This document shows, piece after piece, positions 42,756 to 49,923 of a stretch of 53,547 bases of DNA. The stretch's first letter is position 1, and every line of letters begins with the position of its first letter. The notes beneath the pieces were generated by a model, which worked only from the letters and a program-made list of their open reading frames with translations, had not been told where the DNA came from and searched no databases. The stretch is from Acidobacteriota bacterium (GTDB lineage Bacteria > Acidobacteriota > Vicinamibacteria > Vicinamibacterales > 2-12-FULL-66-21): assembly GCA_003222675.1 (NCBI GenBank), contig QHWT01000044.1, positions 1-53,547 on the forward strand, given 5' to 3'. A program made the translations under genes and the position numbers.

Positions 42756-44486
42756 CTATTTGGCGGCCGGCGCCGCTTCCGCCGGGTACACCTTCACTTC
42801 CACGCGACGGTTCTTTGCGTTGTTGTCCGGGTCCGACGCGTCCGCCGGACGATCCCACCCGAGGCCCGCCGTTGAGAACTGGTTCGGCTGCAACGACGAG
42901 AACTTGCGCAGGATCGCCTCCTTCACAGAATTCGCGCGATTGAGCGACAGCTCCTGCACGAGGCTCTTCGGCACCGAGGCCTTCATCGTTCCGTCCGTGT
43001 GTCCCTCGATGACAATGCGCGCAGCGCCGTACTGCCCGGCGAGCTTCCCGATCTCTTCAACGACGAAGCCGACGTTTGGATCGTACAGCTCCTCGACGTC
43101 CTTTCCGTCGGTCGAGCGCGTGACCTTCTTGTTCAGGTCCCACGAATTCGGGAAGAAGTGGATCACGACCGTCTTCGTCAGGATCTCGTCCTTCTCCCCC
43201 TGTACAGTGCCGGCGCTCGCGGGCGCGAACTGGATGTCGTACTCGTTTTTCTGGCTCGCGTACTTCTGCTCCGAGCCGAGCTTCTGGATGATCGAGAAGT
43301 CCATCACCTGATCGAACGGCGTCTGCTGCGTGACGGCGTTGATCTTCTTGTAAAGGAAGTAGGCGGTGCTCCACGTCCGCTCGAAGCTGGTCGGATTGTT
43401 CTGATTGAGGAAGAAGTCGCGGTTCTCCGCGTAGTTCGTCGAGTGCGCGTCCCCCAGCATGCCGAGCGCGTCGCTCTCCGGGATCGAGTAGCCGGTCGCC
43501 ATCAGCTTCGCGACTTTCTGCTTGGCGTCCTGCGCCTTGAGGTCCTGCATCGCGTCGAAGATGCCGCGCGTCAGCCCTTCGACGACCTCCGGATTGTCCT
43601 TCGCGAAGTCGGCGCGCGCGAACCACACGTCGGCGATCAGCTTGTTGGCTGTGGACGTGGTCACCAGCAGCTTGTTGCCTCTGACCTTCTCGAGGTTGTA
43701 GATGTCGGGCGCCCAGCTCACGCACCCGGCGAGGCTCTTGTCCGCGTTGAACGCTGCGGCCGCCTGGAACGCGTCCTGCGTGAACTTGAACTGCACTTCC
43801 GCCGGCTGCACACCCGCGTTGATCAGCGCATTCAGAATGAAAAAGTGTGATGGCGAGTTCTGCGCGAGCACCACCGTCTTGCCGCGCAGATCCGCCATCG
43901 TCTTGATCGTGTCGCGCACGACGATGCCGTCGCCGCCGTTCGACCAGTCGACCTGCTGATAGACACGGGGCATGACGCGCGAGTCCTTGCGCAACCCTTC
44001 GAGGAACAGCGGCACCATGTCGAGCGTGCCCCAGCCGACCTGGATGTTGCCGGATGCGTATGCATCGCGCATCGCGATCGGGTCGTCAATCAGCACGAGC
44101 TCGACCTTGAAGTCTTTGCCGCCCGGCGCCTTCCACACTTTGCCGGGCTTGAATCCGTTGTTGGCGTAAATGATCGGACTCCAGCCGGCCCACACGTTGA
44201 TCGCGAAGCGAACGGTGCGGTCCGCCATCGGGTTGTAGTTGGAGATGCCCTTCACTTCGGGCAAGCGCGTCGCGGCGACGTAGTTGTACTCCTTGACCGT
44301 GGTGATCCCGGAGCTGTCGGGGGCCTCGGCGCCCTTCTGCATCTGCTTCAGCTCGTCGCTCGAGAACTGCCCGCCTTGGCCACCCGGTCCGATCGCGCCG
44401 TACCTGTACAACGCCAGGCCGACGAGGCCGAGCACCACGAGCAGGACTGCGACGTAAAACGCGGGTCTGGGCTGTCCGTTCGCCAT
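42756..44486 (-). CDS. Substrate-binding protein fused to an OmpA peptidoglycan-binding domain
   Basis: ATG at 44486 with GAGGAG upstream gives 576 residues. An uncleaved N-terminal TM anchor lies at ~10-28, with a short acidic/Gly linker. An NMT1/SsuA-type two-lobed binding domain spans ~75-400 (RFAINVWAGWSPIIYANNGF; IQVGWGTLDMVPLF; LRGKTVVLAQNSPSHFF). The C-terminal OmpA domain (~430-565) has the IEGHTDGT motif and NRANSVKEAIL. The OmpA part should bind peptidoglycan diaminopimelate. Thus one protein links inner membrane, a ligand-binding lobe pair and the cell wall. I know of no well-studied example of this arrangement. It may sense rather than feed a transporter. Confidence 0.88.
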   Translation of the reverse strand: MANGQPRPAFYVAVLLVVLGLVGLALYRYGAIGPGGQGGQFSSDELKQMQKGAEAPDSSGITTVKEYNYVAATRLPEVKGISNYNPMADRTVRFAINVWAGWSPIIYANNGFKPGKVWKAPGGKDFKVELVLIDDPIAMRDAYASGNIQVGWGTLDMVPLFLEGLRKDSRVMPRVYQQVDWSNGGDGIVVRDTIKTMADLRGKTVVLAQNSPSHFFILNALINAGVQPAEVQFKFTQDAFQAAAAFNADKSLAGCVSWAPDIYNLEKVRGNKLLVTTSTANKLIADVWFARADFAKDNPEVVEGLTRGIFDAMQDLKAQDAKQKVAKLMATGYSIPESDALGMLGDAHSTNYAENRDFFLNQNNPTSFERTWSTAYFLYKKINAVTQQTPFDQVMDFSIIQKLGSEQKYASQKNEYDIQFAPASAGTVQGEKDEILTKTVVIHFFPNSWDLNKKVTRSTDGKDVEELYDPNVGFVVEEIGKLAGQYGAARIVIEGHTDGTMKASVPKSLVQELSLNRANSVKEAILRKFSSLQPNQFSTAGLGWDRPADASDPDNNAKNRRVEVKVYPAEAAPAAK

Positions 44487-44503
44487 GTATGAACGCTCCT
44501 CCT

Positions 44504-44640
44504 CACGTGGGGCTCCGCCCCACACCCGGGCCCCCCGCGCGGCTGCCGCGCGTGGGACCCGCACCCCGGCTCGGTCGCTCGCGGGGACCGCTTCGCCCCG
44601 CTCCGCTTCCTCTCCACCCCGGTCGCAGGCGCGCCGTGCG
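44504..44640. repeat. GC-rich intercistronic element, family D (copy 3, extended)
   Basis: Coding-strand order: GGCGCGCacgGCGCGCC, GAGGAAGCGGAGCGGGGC, CCCCGCGAGCGACCGAGC, an extra CGCGCGGcagCCGCGCG hairpin, then GTGGGGCGGAGCCCCAC just before the Shine-Dalgarno of the substrate-binding gene. It separates the PspA-like gene from the transporter part of the operon. Confidence 0.75.
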
Positions 44641-44643
44641 CGC

Positions 44644-45402
44644 CTAGTTCGTCTGCTTCTCGGCTGTCTTCTCGACTGCCGGCCCGAGATCCTTGGCCGC
44701 CTGCGAGACCGGTGACGTCTCCGGCGACTTCAACCCGAGCTCGACCTCGAAATCGCTGAGCGCCTGCTCCGCGAGCTGCGTCTGCATGCGCTCTTCCGCG
44801 TTGATTTCCGCGATCCCCTTCTCGGAGAGATCGGCGGCCACGCGCGACCGGCCGCGGTTCTGATCGATTTTCTGCTGGATGACGCTTTCGATCTCGCCGA
44901 AGTCGGTGGTCAGGTTCATGTCGAACGACTCGGAAAGCTTGGCGATCTCCGCTTCCGCGGCGCTCATCTTCAGCTCGGCGTCGTACTTCGTGATCTTCTG
45001 GCGAAGTTCAATCAGCTTCTCGTTCGCGTGCTGAATCTTCTTCAGGTTGTTGCCGTACGCGGTCTCGTGCATCTGGAGCTGGTTGTCGTTCGTCGCGAGC
45101 TCCCCCTTGGCCTTCTGCAGCTCCAGGGCGAACTTGGAGGCCGTCGCGCGATCGCCCGCCTTCAGGTAGGCTTTCGTCTCCGCCTCGAGCTTCTGCACGT
45201 GCGACTTGTTGGCGGAGACCTGGCGCGAGACGCGCTCCACGAGGCCTCGGTACTGCTCCAGTCCAATCCGTCCTTCCTTGAGCTGCTCGACCGAACGGTC
45301 GTACTCGTAGCGCATCTGCGCGACGGGATCCGCTTCCCAGAACAGGTTTGCAACCTTATTGATTTGCGCAACGAACGCGGACCAGAACTTGTGAAGAATC
45401 AA
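44644..45402 (-). CDS. PspA/IM30-like coiled-coil protein
   Basis: A TTG start at 45402 follows AAGGAGA seven bases upstream, and the Shine-Dalgarno overlaps the vWA stop. The 252-residue product is almost wholly helical. The amphipathic start (LHKFWSAFVAQINKVANLF) is followed by long coiled coils (LEQYRGLVERVSRQVSANKSH; ASKFALELQKAKGEL; NANEKLIELRQKITKYDAEL). Length and helix layout match PspA/IM30 (ESCRT-III-like) proteins, which bind stressed inner membranes and assemble into rods or rings. The acidic, disordered tail (residues ~225-252) is extra. Sequence similarity to PspA is by pattern only; another coiled-coil family is possible. With the AAA+ gene in the operon, the pair recalls ESCRT-III/Vps4. 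Confidence 0.75.
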   Translation of the reverse strand: MILHKFWSAFVAQINKVANLFWEADPVAQMRYEYDRSVEQLKEGRIGLEQYRGLVERVSRQVSANKSHVQKLEAETKAYLKAGDRATASKFALELQKAKGELATNDNQLQMHETAYGNNLKKIQHANEKLIELRQKITKYDAELKMSAAEAEIAKLSESFDMNLTTDFGEIESVIQQKIDQNRGRSRVAADLSEKGIAEINAEERMQTQLAEQALSDFEVELGLKSPETSPVSQAAKDLGPAVEKTAEKQTN

Positions 45403-45413
45403 GAGATCTCTCC

Positions 45414-46202
45414 TTACTTCTTGACCGGCTGGTCCCGTTCCACGTCGGGCGCCTCGGCCAGAATCTTTCCCTGGTAAATGCCGTCGAGCGCGGTGCGCAG
45501 TTCAGGGCCGGTGCCCGCGCCGATCACGTCGCCGCCAACCTCTTTAAGAAATGCAAACTTCTCCGGGCTCGTGTCGAACGCGACGAAGTACACCTGCACG
45601 GCCCCTGCACTCTTCTGAAAGATCTCGCGCGAGACCTTCTCGGGATCGCGGCCACTCGTGTTCTCGCCGTCGGTGACGACGAGCAGGTACTTGCGGAAGA
45701 CGCCGGCGCGATACAGGTCAGGCCGCGCTTCGTGGAGCGCCTCGCCGATCGCAGTCCCGCCGCCCGGGCGCGGCAGGCTGGAGAGCGCCGCGCGGATCGC
45801 GGCACGATCGTAGGCGGCGATCGGACGCAGCGTTCTCACGTTGCTTGAAAAGCTGTAGAGGCCGATTTTGATCGGGAAGTCGGGCCGGCGGGCGATGAAC
45901 GCGTCGGTCGCGTCGAGCATCGACTCAATCGCTTCTTGCGCCACCATGTACTTGGGACGTGAGTCGCCGGGTGCGGTTTCGCGCATGGAACCGGACGTAT
46001 CGACCAGGATCGCCACGGCGGCGCCGAGCCCTTCCTCCACTGTTGCTTGATACGGGGCGCTGGATTCAGCGGTTCGGGCGTTCCGGCGATCGGCGGTCCT
46101 GTGCCGGCGACTGCCGTCGTCGCACCCGATCAGCCAGGGCACGAAAATGAGCGCAGCGCAGGCCGTCCGAAAAGATATCCGGGCGGTCGTGATGTGTGTC
46201 AA
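45414..46202 (-). CDS. vWA-domain lipoprotein
   Basis: The best start is TTG at 46202: it gives a lipoprotein signal with lipobox LIGC (Cys27), and an ATG farther upstream would overlap the previous gene by ~90 bases. The 262-residue protein has a von Willebrand A domain (~60-240) with a complete MIDAS: DTSGS (D68, S70, S72), the Thr in GGTAIGEAL and the Asp in VVTDGENTSG. Such domains bind protein ligands through a divalent metal. It lies 11 bases upstream of the PspA-like gene. In bacteria, vWA proteins are commonly paired with AAA+ ATPases (MoxR/TerY type). A 14-bp palindrome sits just ahead of the start. Confidence 0.8.
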   Translation of the reverse strand: MTHITTARISFRTACAALIFVPWLIGCDDGSRRHRTADRRNARTAESSAPYQATVEEGLGAAVAILVDTSGSMRETAPGDSRPKYMVAQEAIESMLDATDAFIARRPDFPIKIGLYSFSSNVRTLRPIAAYDRAAIRAALSSLPRPGGGTAIGEALHEARPDLYRAGVFRKYLLVVTDGENTSGRDPEKVSREIFQKSAGAVQVYFVAFDTSPEKFAFLKEVGGDVIGAGTGPELRTALDGIYQGKILAEAPDVERDQPVKK

Positions 46203-46208
46203 CGTCGT

Positions 46209-46222
46209 CTCAACCGGTTGAG
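46209..46222. promoter_or_regulatory. 14-bp perfect palindrome ahead of the vWA/PspA/AAA operon
   Basis: CTCAACCGGTTGAG lies 6 bases upstream of the TTG start of the vWA gene and 16 bases after the stop of the preceding gene. It could be an operator for the stress operon, or part of a short hairpin in the message. The following TTGACA (46202-46197) can be read as a -35 hexamer with a weak -10 about 18 bases on, in conflict with the start codon choice. Confidence 0.5.
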
Positions 46223-46237
46223 TCGTCCGAGAGTGTA

Positions 46238-47119
46238 TCAAAAGTGCAGGGCGCGCTTCGCCTTGAGGAACTCGACCGATCGTCCGATCTCGTCGAGCCC
46301 TTCCAGGCCGGCCTCGACGGAAATCCATCCGTCGAACTGCACCTCGGCAAGCAGTCGAAAGATGGCGTCGTAATCGTTGAGGCCCTTGCCCGTCTCGCCG
46401 TGCCGCAGGGCCGCGGCATAACCGGTGGTGCCATCGGCGGTTCGCAGGTCCTCCAGCGTCGCGCCCGGCGCCAGATAACGGTCCGATGCGTGCATCGTCA
46501 CCACACGATGACGCACCTTCGCGAGGAAGCGGACGGGATCGAAGCCGCCGACGGTCGCGTTGGATGGATCGTATTGAACGCCGAAGAACGGTGAATCGAT
46601 CCGCTCGATGATCTCGAGAAAGATATCTTCAGGCTGCGCGAATTCCGGGTAGCGCCAGGTGCCGTCCTTGTAGTGGTTTTCCATGCACAGCGTGACGCCC
46701 CGTCGCTCCGCGCACTCGAGCGATCGGCGAATGCCATCGACGGTGCGCGCGATGCCTTCCTTGCGCGTCAGATCCGGGTAGCGCTGGCCGCTCAATGTGC
46801 GGCAATGCCGCGCGCCCAGCCGCGCGGTGAGATCGATCGCGGCCTTCTGACGTTCGACCTGACGCCGGCGCTCCTCCGCGTCAGGGTGCGTGAAGTCGGG
46901 CGAGAAACAGATCATCGACGTGACTTGCCGCGTCTCGGCCATCGCGCGCTTGATCGGATCGACATCCTCGGGCGCCAGACTCCGGAAGAAACCGTCGTAG
47001 TGTTCGACACCTTCCCCTCCGAGATCCGCTGCGTCGCGGATCCACCGCTCGAAGGACATGCGGCCGTCGACGAGCTCGTCGAAGAAACATTTCGGGAAGA
47101 CGCTGATGCGTGGAGGCAT
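46238..47119 (-). CDS. Xylose-isomerase-like sugar epimerase/isomerase
   Basis: This 293-residue cytoplasmic TIM barrel starts RISVFPKCFFDELVDGRMSF and carries CMENHYKDG (~145-153; metal Glu), FFGVQYDPSNATVGG (~172-186; metal Asp) and VVTMHASDRYLAPG (~204-217; metal His). It resembles hydroxypyruvate isomerase / D-tagatose-epimerase-like proteins, with no signal peptide, unlike the Tat-exported relative at 30020. It is downstream of the SDR, dehydrogenase and OMPDC-superfamily genes on the same strand, which points to a sugar acid or polyol degradation path. The precise substrate is open. It ends 36 bases before the vWA gene, so the stress operon might also receive read-through from here. Confidence 0.88.
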   Translation of the reverse strand: MPPRISVFPKCFFDELVDGRMSFERWIRDAADLGGEGVEHYDGFFRSLAPEDVDPIKRAMAETRQVTSMICFSPDFTHPDAEERRRQVERQKAAIDLTARLGARHCRTLSGQRYPDLTRKEGIARTVDGIRRSLECAERRGVTLCMENHYKDGTWRYPEFAQPEDIFLEIIERIDSPFFGVQYDPSNATVGGFDPVRFLAKVRHRVVTMHASDRYLAPGATLEDLRTADGTTGYAAALRHGETGKGLNDYDAIFRLLAEVQFDGWISVEAGLEGLDEIGRSVEFLKAKRALHF

Positions 47120-47160
47120 GCGGTTTGCGGTTCGCGGTTCGCGGTCTGCCGACTGCGAGC

Positions 47161-47937
47161 CTACCAGTTTGGCGGGGCGCCGATTGGATACTGCTCCATA
47201 TCCATGATCGTGCCGGTGACGGCTTCGCTTGCGTCGCTGGCGAAGTACTCGGCCGCCACGGCGACATCGCGCGGCGTGAGCAGGCGTCCAAACGGGCGCG
47301 TCGCGACCGCCTTATCGAGCCAGTCCGGGTCGTGCTCCTCTTCGCGCTTGACGCGCTCCTCCCCTTCCGTCAGGGTCCACCCGACGTTGATCTGGTTCAC
47401 GCGGATCCGATAGCGGTTCAGCGTCGCGGCCGCGTTGCGCGTCAGCGTCATCAACCCACCCTTCGAGACCGAATACGGCCCGAGCTTCGGCTCGCCGATG
47501 TACGCGTTGACCGATCCGATGTTGACAATCGCGCCGCCGCCGCGCGTCTTCATCGATCGCACCGCCTCCTGCAGGCACAGGAATGGCGCGCGGAGATTGA
47601 CGTGCATCACCCTGTCCCACAGCTCGACGGGCGCGTTTTCGAGATACCCGCGGGACGTGAGCGCGGCATTGTTCACCAGGACGTCGATGCCGCCGTAATG
47701 GTCGATCGTAAAGCGGACGGCGCGCCGGCAATCGTCGACCTGCTCGAGATCGGCCGCTACGAACACCGCGTCGTGGCCCGCCGCACGGAGCGCTTCAGCA
47801 ATCTCCGCCGCCTGTGGCTCGCGACGGCCGTGGACGACGACGCGCGCGCCAAGCGATGCGAAATGTTCGGCGATGCCGCGGCCGATCCCGGAGGTTGAGC
47901 CGGTGACCAGCGCGATCCTGTTTGCGAGAGCTGTCAT
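47161..47937 (-). CDS. SDR-family oxidoreductase
   Basis: The 258-residue classical SDR has TGSTSGIG (12-19) for NAD(P), NNAA (89-92), Ser142, Tyr155 and Lys159 (YSVSK) as catalytic residues, and HGRRE after strand 2. The Arg residues there suggest NADP preference. The family includes gluconate-5-dehydrogenase, glucose-1-dehydrogenase and other sugar alcohol dehydrogenases. Context (zinc dehydrogenase, isomerase, OMPDC enzyme) suggests oxidation of a sugar acid or polyol. Monomer length is typical. A 66-bp palindromic spacer separates it from the zinc-dependent dehydrogenase. Confidence 0.9.
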   Translation of the reverse strand: MTALANRIALVTGSTSGIGRGIAEHFASLGARVVVHGRREPQAAEIAEALRAAGHDAVFVAADLEQVDDCRRAVRFTIDHYGGIDVLVNNAALTSRGYLENAPVELWDRVMHVNLRAPFLCLQEAVRSMKTRGGGAIVNIGSVNAYIGEPKLGPYSVSKGGLMTLTRNAAATLNRYRIRVNQINVGWTLTEGEERVKREEEHDPDWLDKAVATRPFGRLLTPRDVAVAAEYFASDASEAVTGTIMDMEQYPIGAPPNW

Positions 47938-47943
47938 TTTTTT

Positions 47944-48010
47944 CAGAGGCCACGGAGGCCACAGAGAAAATAAATCATTGTATTTCTCTCCGTGGTCTCC
48001 GTGCCCTCTG
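47944..48010. repeat. Imperfect inverted repeat (cagaggccacggagg)
   Basis: cagaggccacggaggccac (47944-47962, continuing agagaaa) pairs with tttctctccgtggtctccgtgccctctg (47983-48010). About 24 of 28 positions pair, around a 13-base AT-rich loop. A further gtggcctc word follows to 48045. It resembles the ccacggaggcc words common in intergenic regions of such genomes. Confidence 0.6.
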
Positions 48011-48038
48011 AGTAGATCGGTCCGTGGCCTCTCTTTTC

Positions 48039-49085
48039 TCAGTGGCCTCCCGGGACGAGCACCGACTTGATCACCCGGCCCTCGTGCATGGCATCGAATG
48101 CGTCACGCCATCCTTCCAGCGGCGCGCGCAGTCCAATGATCTTCTCGGGCCTGGTCAGACGACGATCGAGCAGGTGGATCACCTTTTCCCAGATCGGATA
48201 GTTGTGGCTGAACGAGCCCTGCAGCCGGACGTTGCGCTGCACGAGCGGGTTGATATCTGTGGCAACCGTCTGCGGCGACCAGCCGACTTTTGTGACCTGT
48301 CCATCGGGGCGTGCGAGCCGCAGCGCGAGCTCGAGCGTGCGGCTCGATCCGGACGCATCGCAGACGAGATCGGCTCCAAGCGGCGCATGGCCGCGGACGA
48401 TCTCGTCGATGTTCTCCGTCTGGATATCGACCGTGTGACTCGCGCCGAGATCGCGCGCCGCCTGTAGCCGCGGCGCATCGGCCGTCAGCCCCGCGACGAT
48501 CAGCGGATCCGCGCCCGCGAGAGCCGCCATCCGCGCGCACAGCAACCCGATTGGGCCAGGACCGAGCACCACCACCGCGTCGCCCGGACGGATCGTCGAG
48601 TTCACGCACATCGCGTTGTAGGCCACTGCGTGCGGCTCCGAGAGACACGCGATGTCGAACGGGAGCGTGTCGGGGATCTGATGAAGGCAGCGGCCGGGCA
48701 CGCGCACCCACTGAGCCATTGCGCCATCGATCCCGTATCCGAACCCCTTACGCGAGGGACACAGATTGTATCGTCCCGTCCGGCAGAGGACGCACTCGCC
48801 GCAGATTTGCGCGGCGGTCTCGCTGACCACGCGATCGCCCTCCTTCACACCGTGCACCGCGCGTCCACGCTTCGCAACCGTGCCACCGAACTCATGTCCG
48901 AGCACGACCGGCACGTTGACGGGCCACGAGTGCGTATTCCGCGCCTGGTGCACGTCGGATCCGCACACCGACACCGCTCCCACCTGCAGGAGCACCTGAT
49001 CGTCGGCGATCTCGGGAATCGTAATTTCGCGCAATTCAACCGCGCCCGGCTCGAGCGCGTAGTGGACGACGGCGGGCATCTTCAT
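48039..49085 (-). CDS. Zinc-dependent medium-chain dehydrogenase (sorbitol/threonine-type)
   Basis: The 348-residue MDR protein has the catalytic zinc ligands C41 (VCGSDVH), H64 and E65 (GHEFGG), and the structural-zinc cysteines 95, 98, 101 and 109 (CGECVLCRTGRYNLC). The Rossmann motif VVVLGPGPIGLL lies at ~170-181. It oxidises a secondary alcohol, probably of a sugar acid or polyol, with NAD(P). It is one of three redox or isomerase genes on the same strand, downstream of the OMPDC-superfamily gene. Confidence 0.93.
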   Translation of the reverse strand: MKMPAVVHYALEPGAVELREITIPEIADDQVLLQVGAVSVCGSDVHQARNTHSWPVNVPVVLGHEFGGTVAKRGRAVHGVKEGDRVVSETAAQICGECVLCRTGRYNLCPSRKGFGYGIDGAMAQWVRVPGRCLHQIPDTLPFDIACLSEPHAVAYNAMCVNSTIRPGDAVVVLGPGPIGLLCARMAALAGADPLIVAGLTADAPRLQAARDLGASHTVDIQTENIDEIVRGHAPLGADLVCDASGSSRTLELALRLARPDGQVTKVGWSPQTVATDINPLVQRNVRLQGSFSHNYPIWEKVIHLLDRRLTRPEKIIGLRAPLEGWRDAFDAMHEGRVIKSVLVPGGH

Positions 49086-49131
49086 AGGCTTCGGGCTTCA
49101 GGCTTCAGGTCGGACCTCGGACCTCGGACGA

Positions 49132-49848
49132 TCATCTTAGTCTCACCTCATGAATGTCATCGCAGATCTTCTTCAGCGTGGGAAACAGATTCGAGTCCGC
49201 TGGACGGAAGGCGGCGCCGTCGATCACGAGCGGCGCCCCGACAACAACCAGCGGCGCACCGCGTTTCGCGCACTCGACAGCTTGCTGAATCGAAAGACCG
49301 CCGACGGCCTGCACCGGGATCGAGACCGCGGCGACGACCTCGTCGATCTCGTCGAGGGGGCTGAGTCCGCGGACCAGGCCGCGCTCGTCGAAGCCGATAT
49401 GGTGGACGATCACGTCGACGCCAAGGCCCTCCATCCACTCCGCGGACGTGACGCGGTCGCTTGCGCCGAGATTGTCTCCCATGATGTGGATCCCGAATTC
49501 GCGTCCCGCGTCGACCACGCGACGGATCGTGGCCTCGTGCGCGCGTCCCATGACCACGACGAAGTCAGCGCCCGCCTTCGCCATCATCTCGGCTTCGAGA
49601 TATCCGCCGTCCATGGTCTTGAGGTCCGCGACGATTGGATGGTCGGGGAAGCGCGCGCGCAGCTTCTCGACCGCGTGCAGCCCCTCGGCCAGCAGCAGCG
49701 GTGTTCCCGCTTCGAGCCAGTCGACGCCGGCCTCAACGCCGATCGCGGCGGTCTCGATGGCTTCGTCGATGGATGTGAGGTCGAGCGAGAGCTGAACGAT
49801 CGGCTGGGTCAGTCGATCGAGTCTCAGGCGAGGCGGTTTATCCGACAC
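49132..49848 (-). CDS. OMPDC-superfamily enzyme (3-hexulose-6-phosphate synthase / KGPDC-like)
   Basis: The 238-residue TIM barrel has the superfamily Asp/Lys signature VADLKTMDGG (~67-76: D-x-K-x-x-D), LSLDL near the start (~19-23) and EAGTPLLLAEG (~46-56), close to HPS and 3-keto-L-gulonate-6-phosphate decarboxylase rather than OMP decarboxylase. VVVGAPLVIDG (phosphate-binding loop) is near the C-terminus. The reaction could be aldol synthesis from formaldehyde and Ru5P, or decarboxylation of a 3-keto acid phosphate. With an isomerase and two dehydrogenases downstream, decarboxylation of a 3-keto-gulonate-type intermediate seems more likely (inference). Confidence 0.85.
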   Translation of the reverse strand: MSDKPPRLRLDRLTQPIVQLSLDLTSIDEAIETAAIGVEAGVDWLEAGTPLLLAEGLHAVEKLRARFPDHPIVADLKTMDGGYLEAEMMAKAGADFVVVMGRAHEATIRRVVDAGREFGIHIMGDNLGASDRVTSAEWMEGLGVDVIVHHIGFDERGLVRGLSPLDEIDEVVAAVSIPVQAVGGLSIQQAVECAKRGAPLVVVGAPLVIDGAAFRPADSNLFPTLKKICDDIHEVRLR

Positions 49849-49902
49849 CGTTCCACTCTACACTCACCCAAGGATCTCGTCGCTTCCGCGCAGTCTCGAG
49901 TC

Positions 49903-49923
49903 TCGTGGCTTCCGCCTTCAGGC
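49903..49923. repeat. Palindromic repeat, family A (copy 3, partial)
   Basis: tcgtggcttccgccttcagg: half of the family-A palindrome, ending at the stop of the following gene (49918), so the final codons of that gene may derive from the element. Confidence 0.5.

Noticed and set aside
46197-46202. TTGACA as the -35 of the stress operon, rejecting the TTG start
   Set aside because: It remains possible, but then no start codon leaves a full signal peptide. The lipobox at residue 27 supports the TTG as the start, so I kept the start codon and listed the promoter reading as an alternative.
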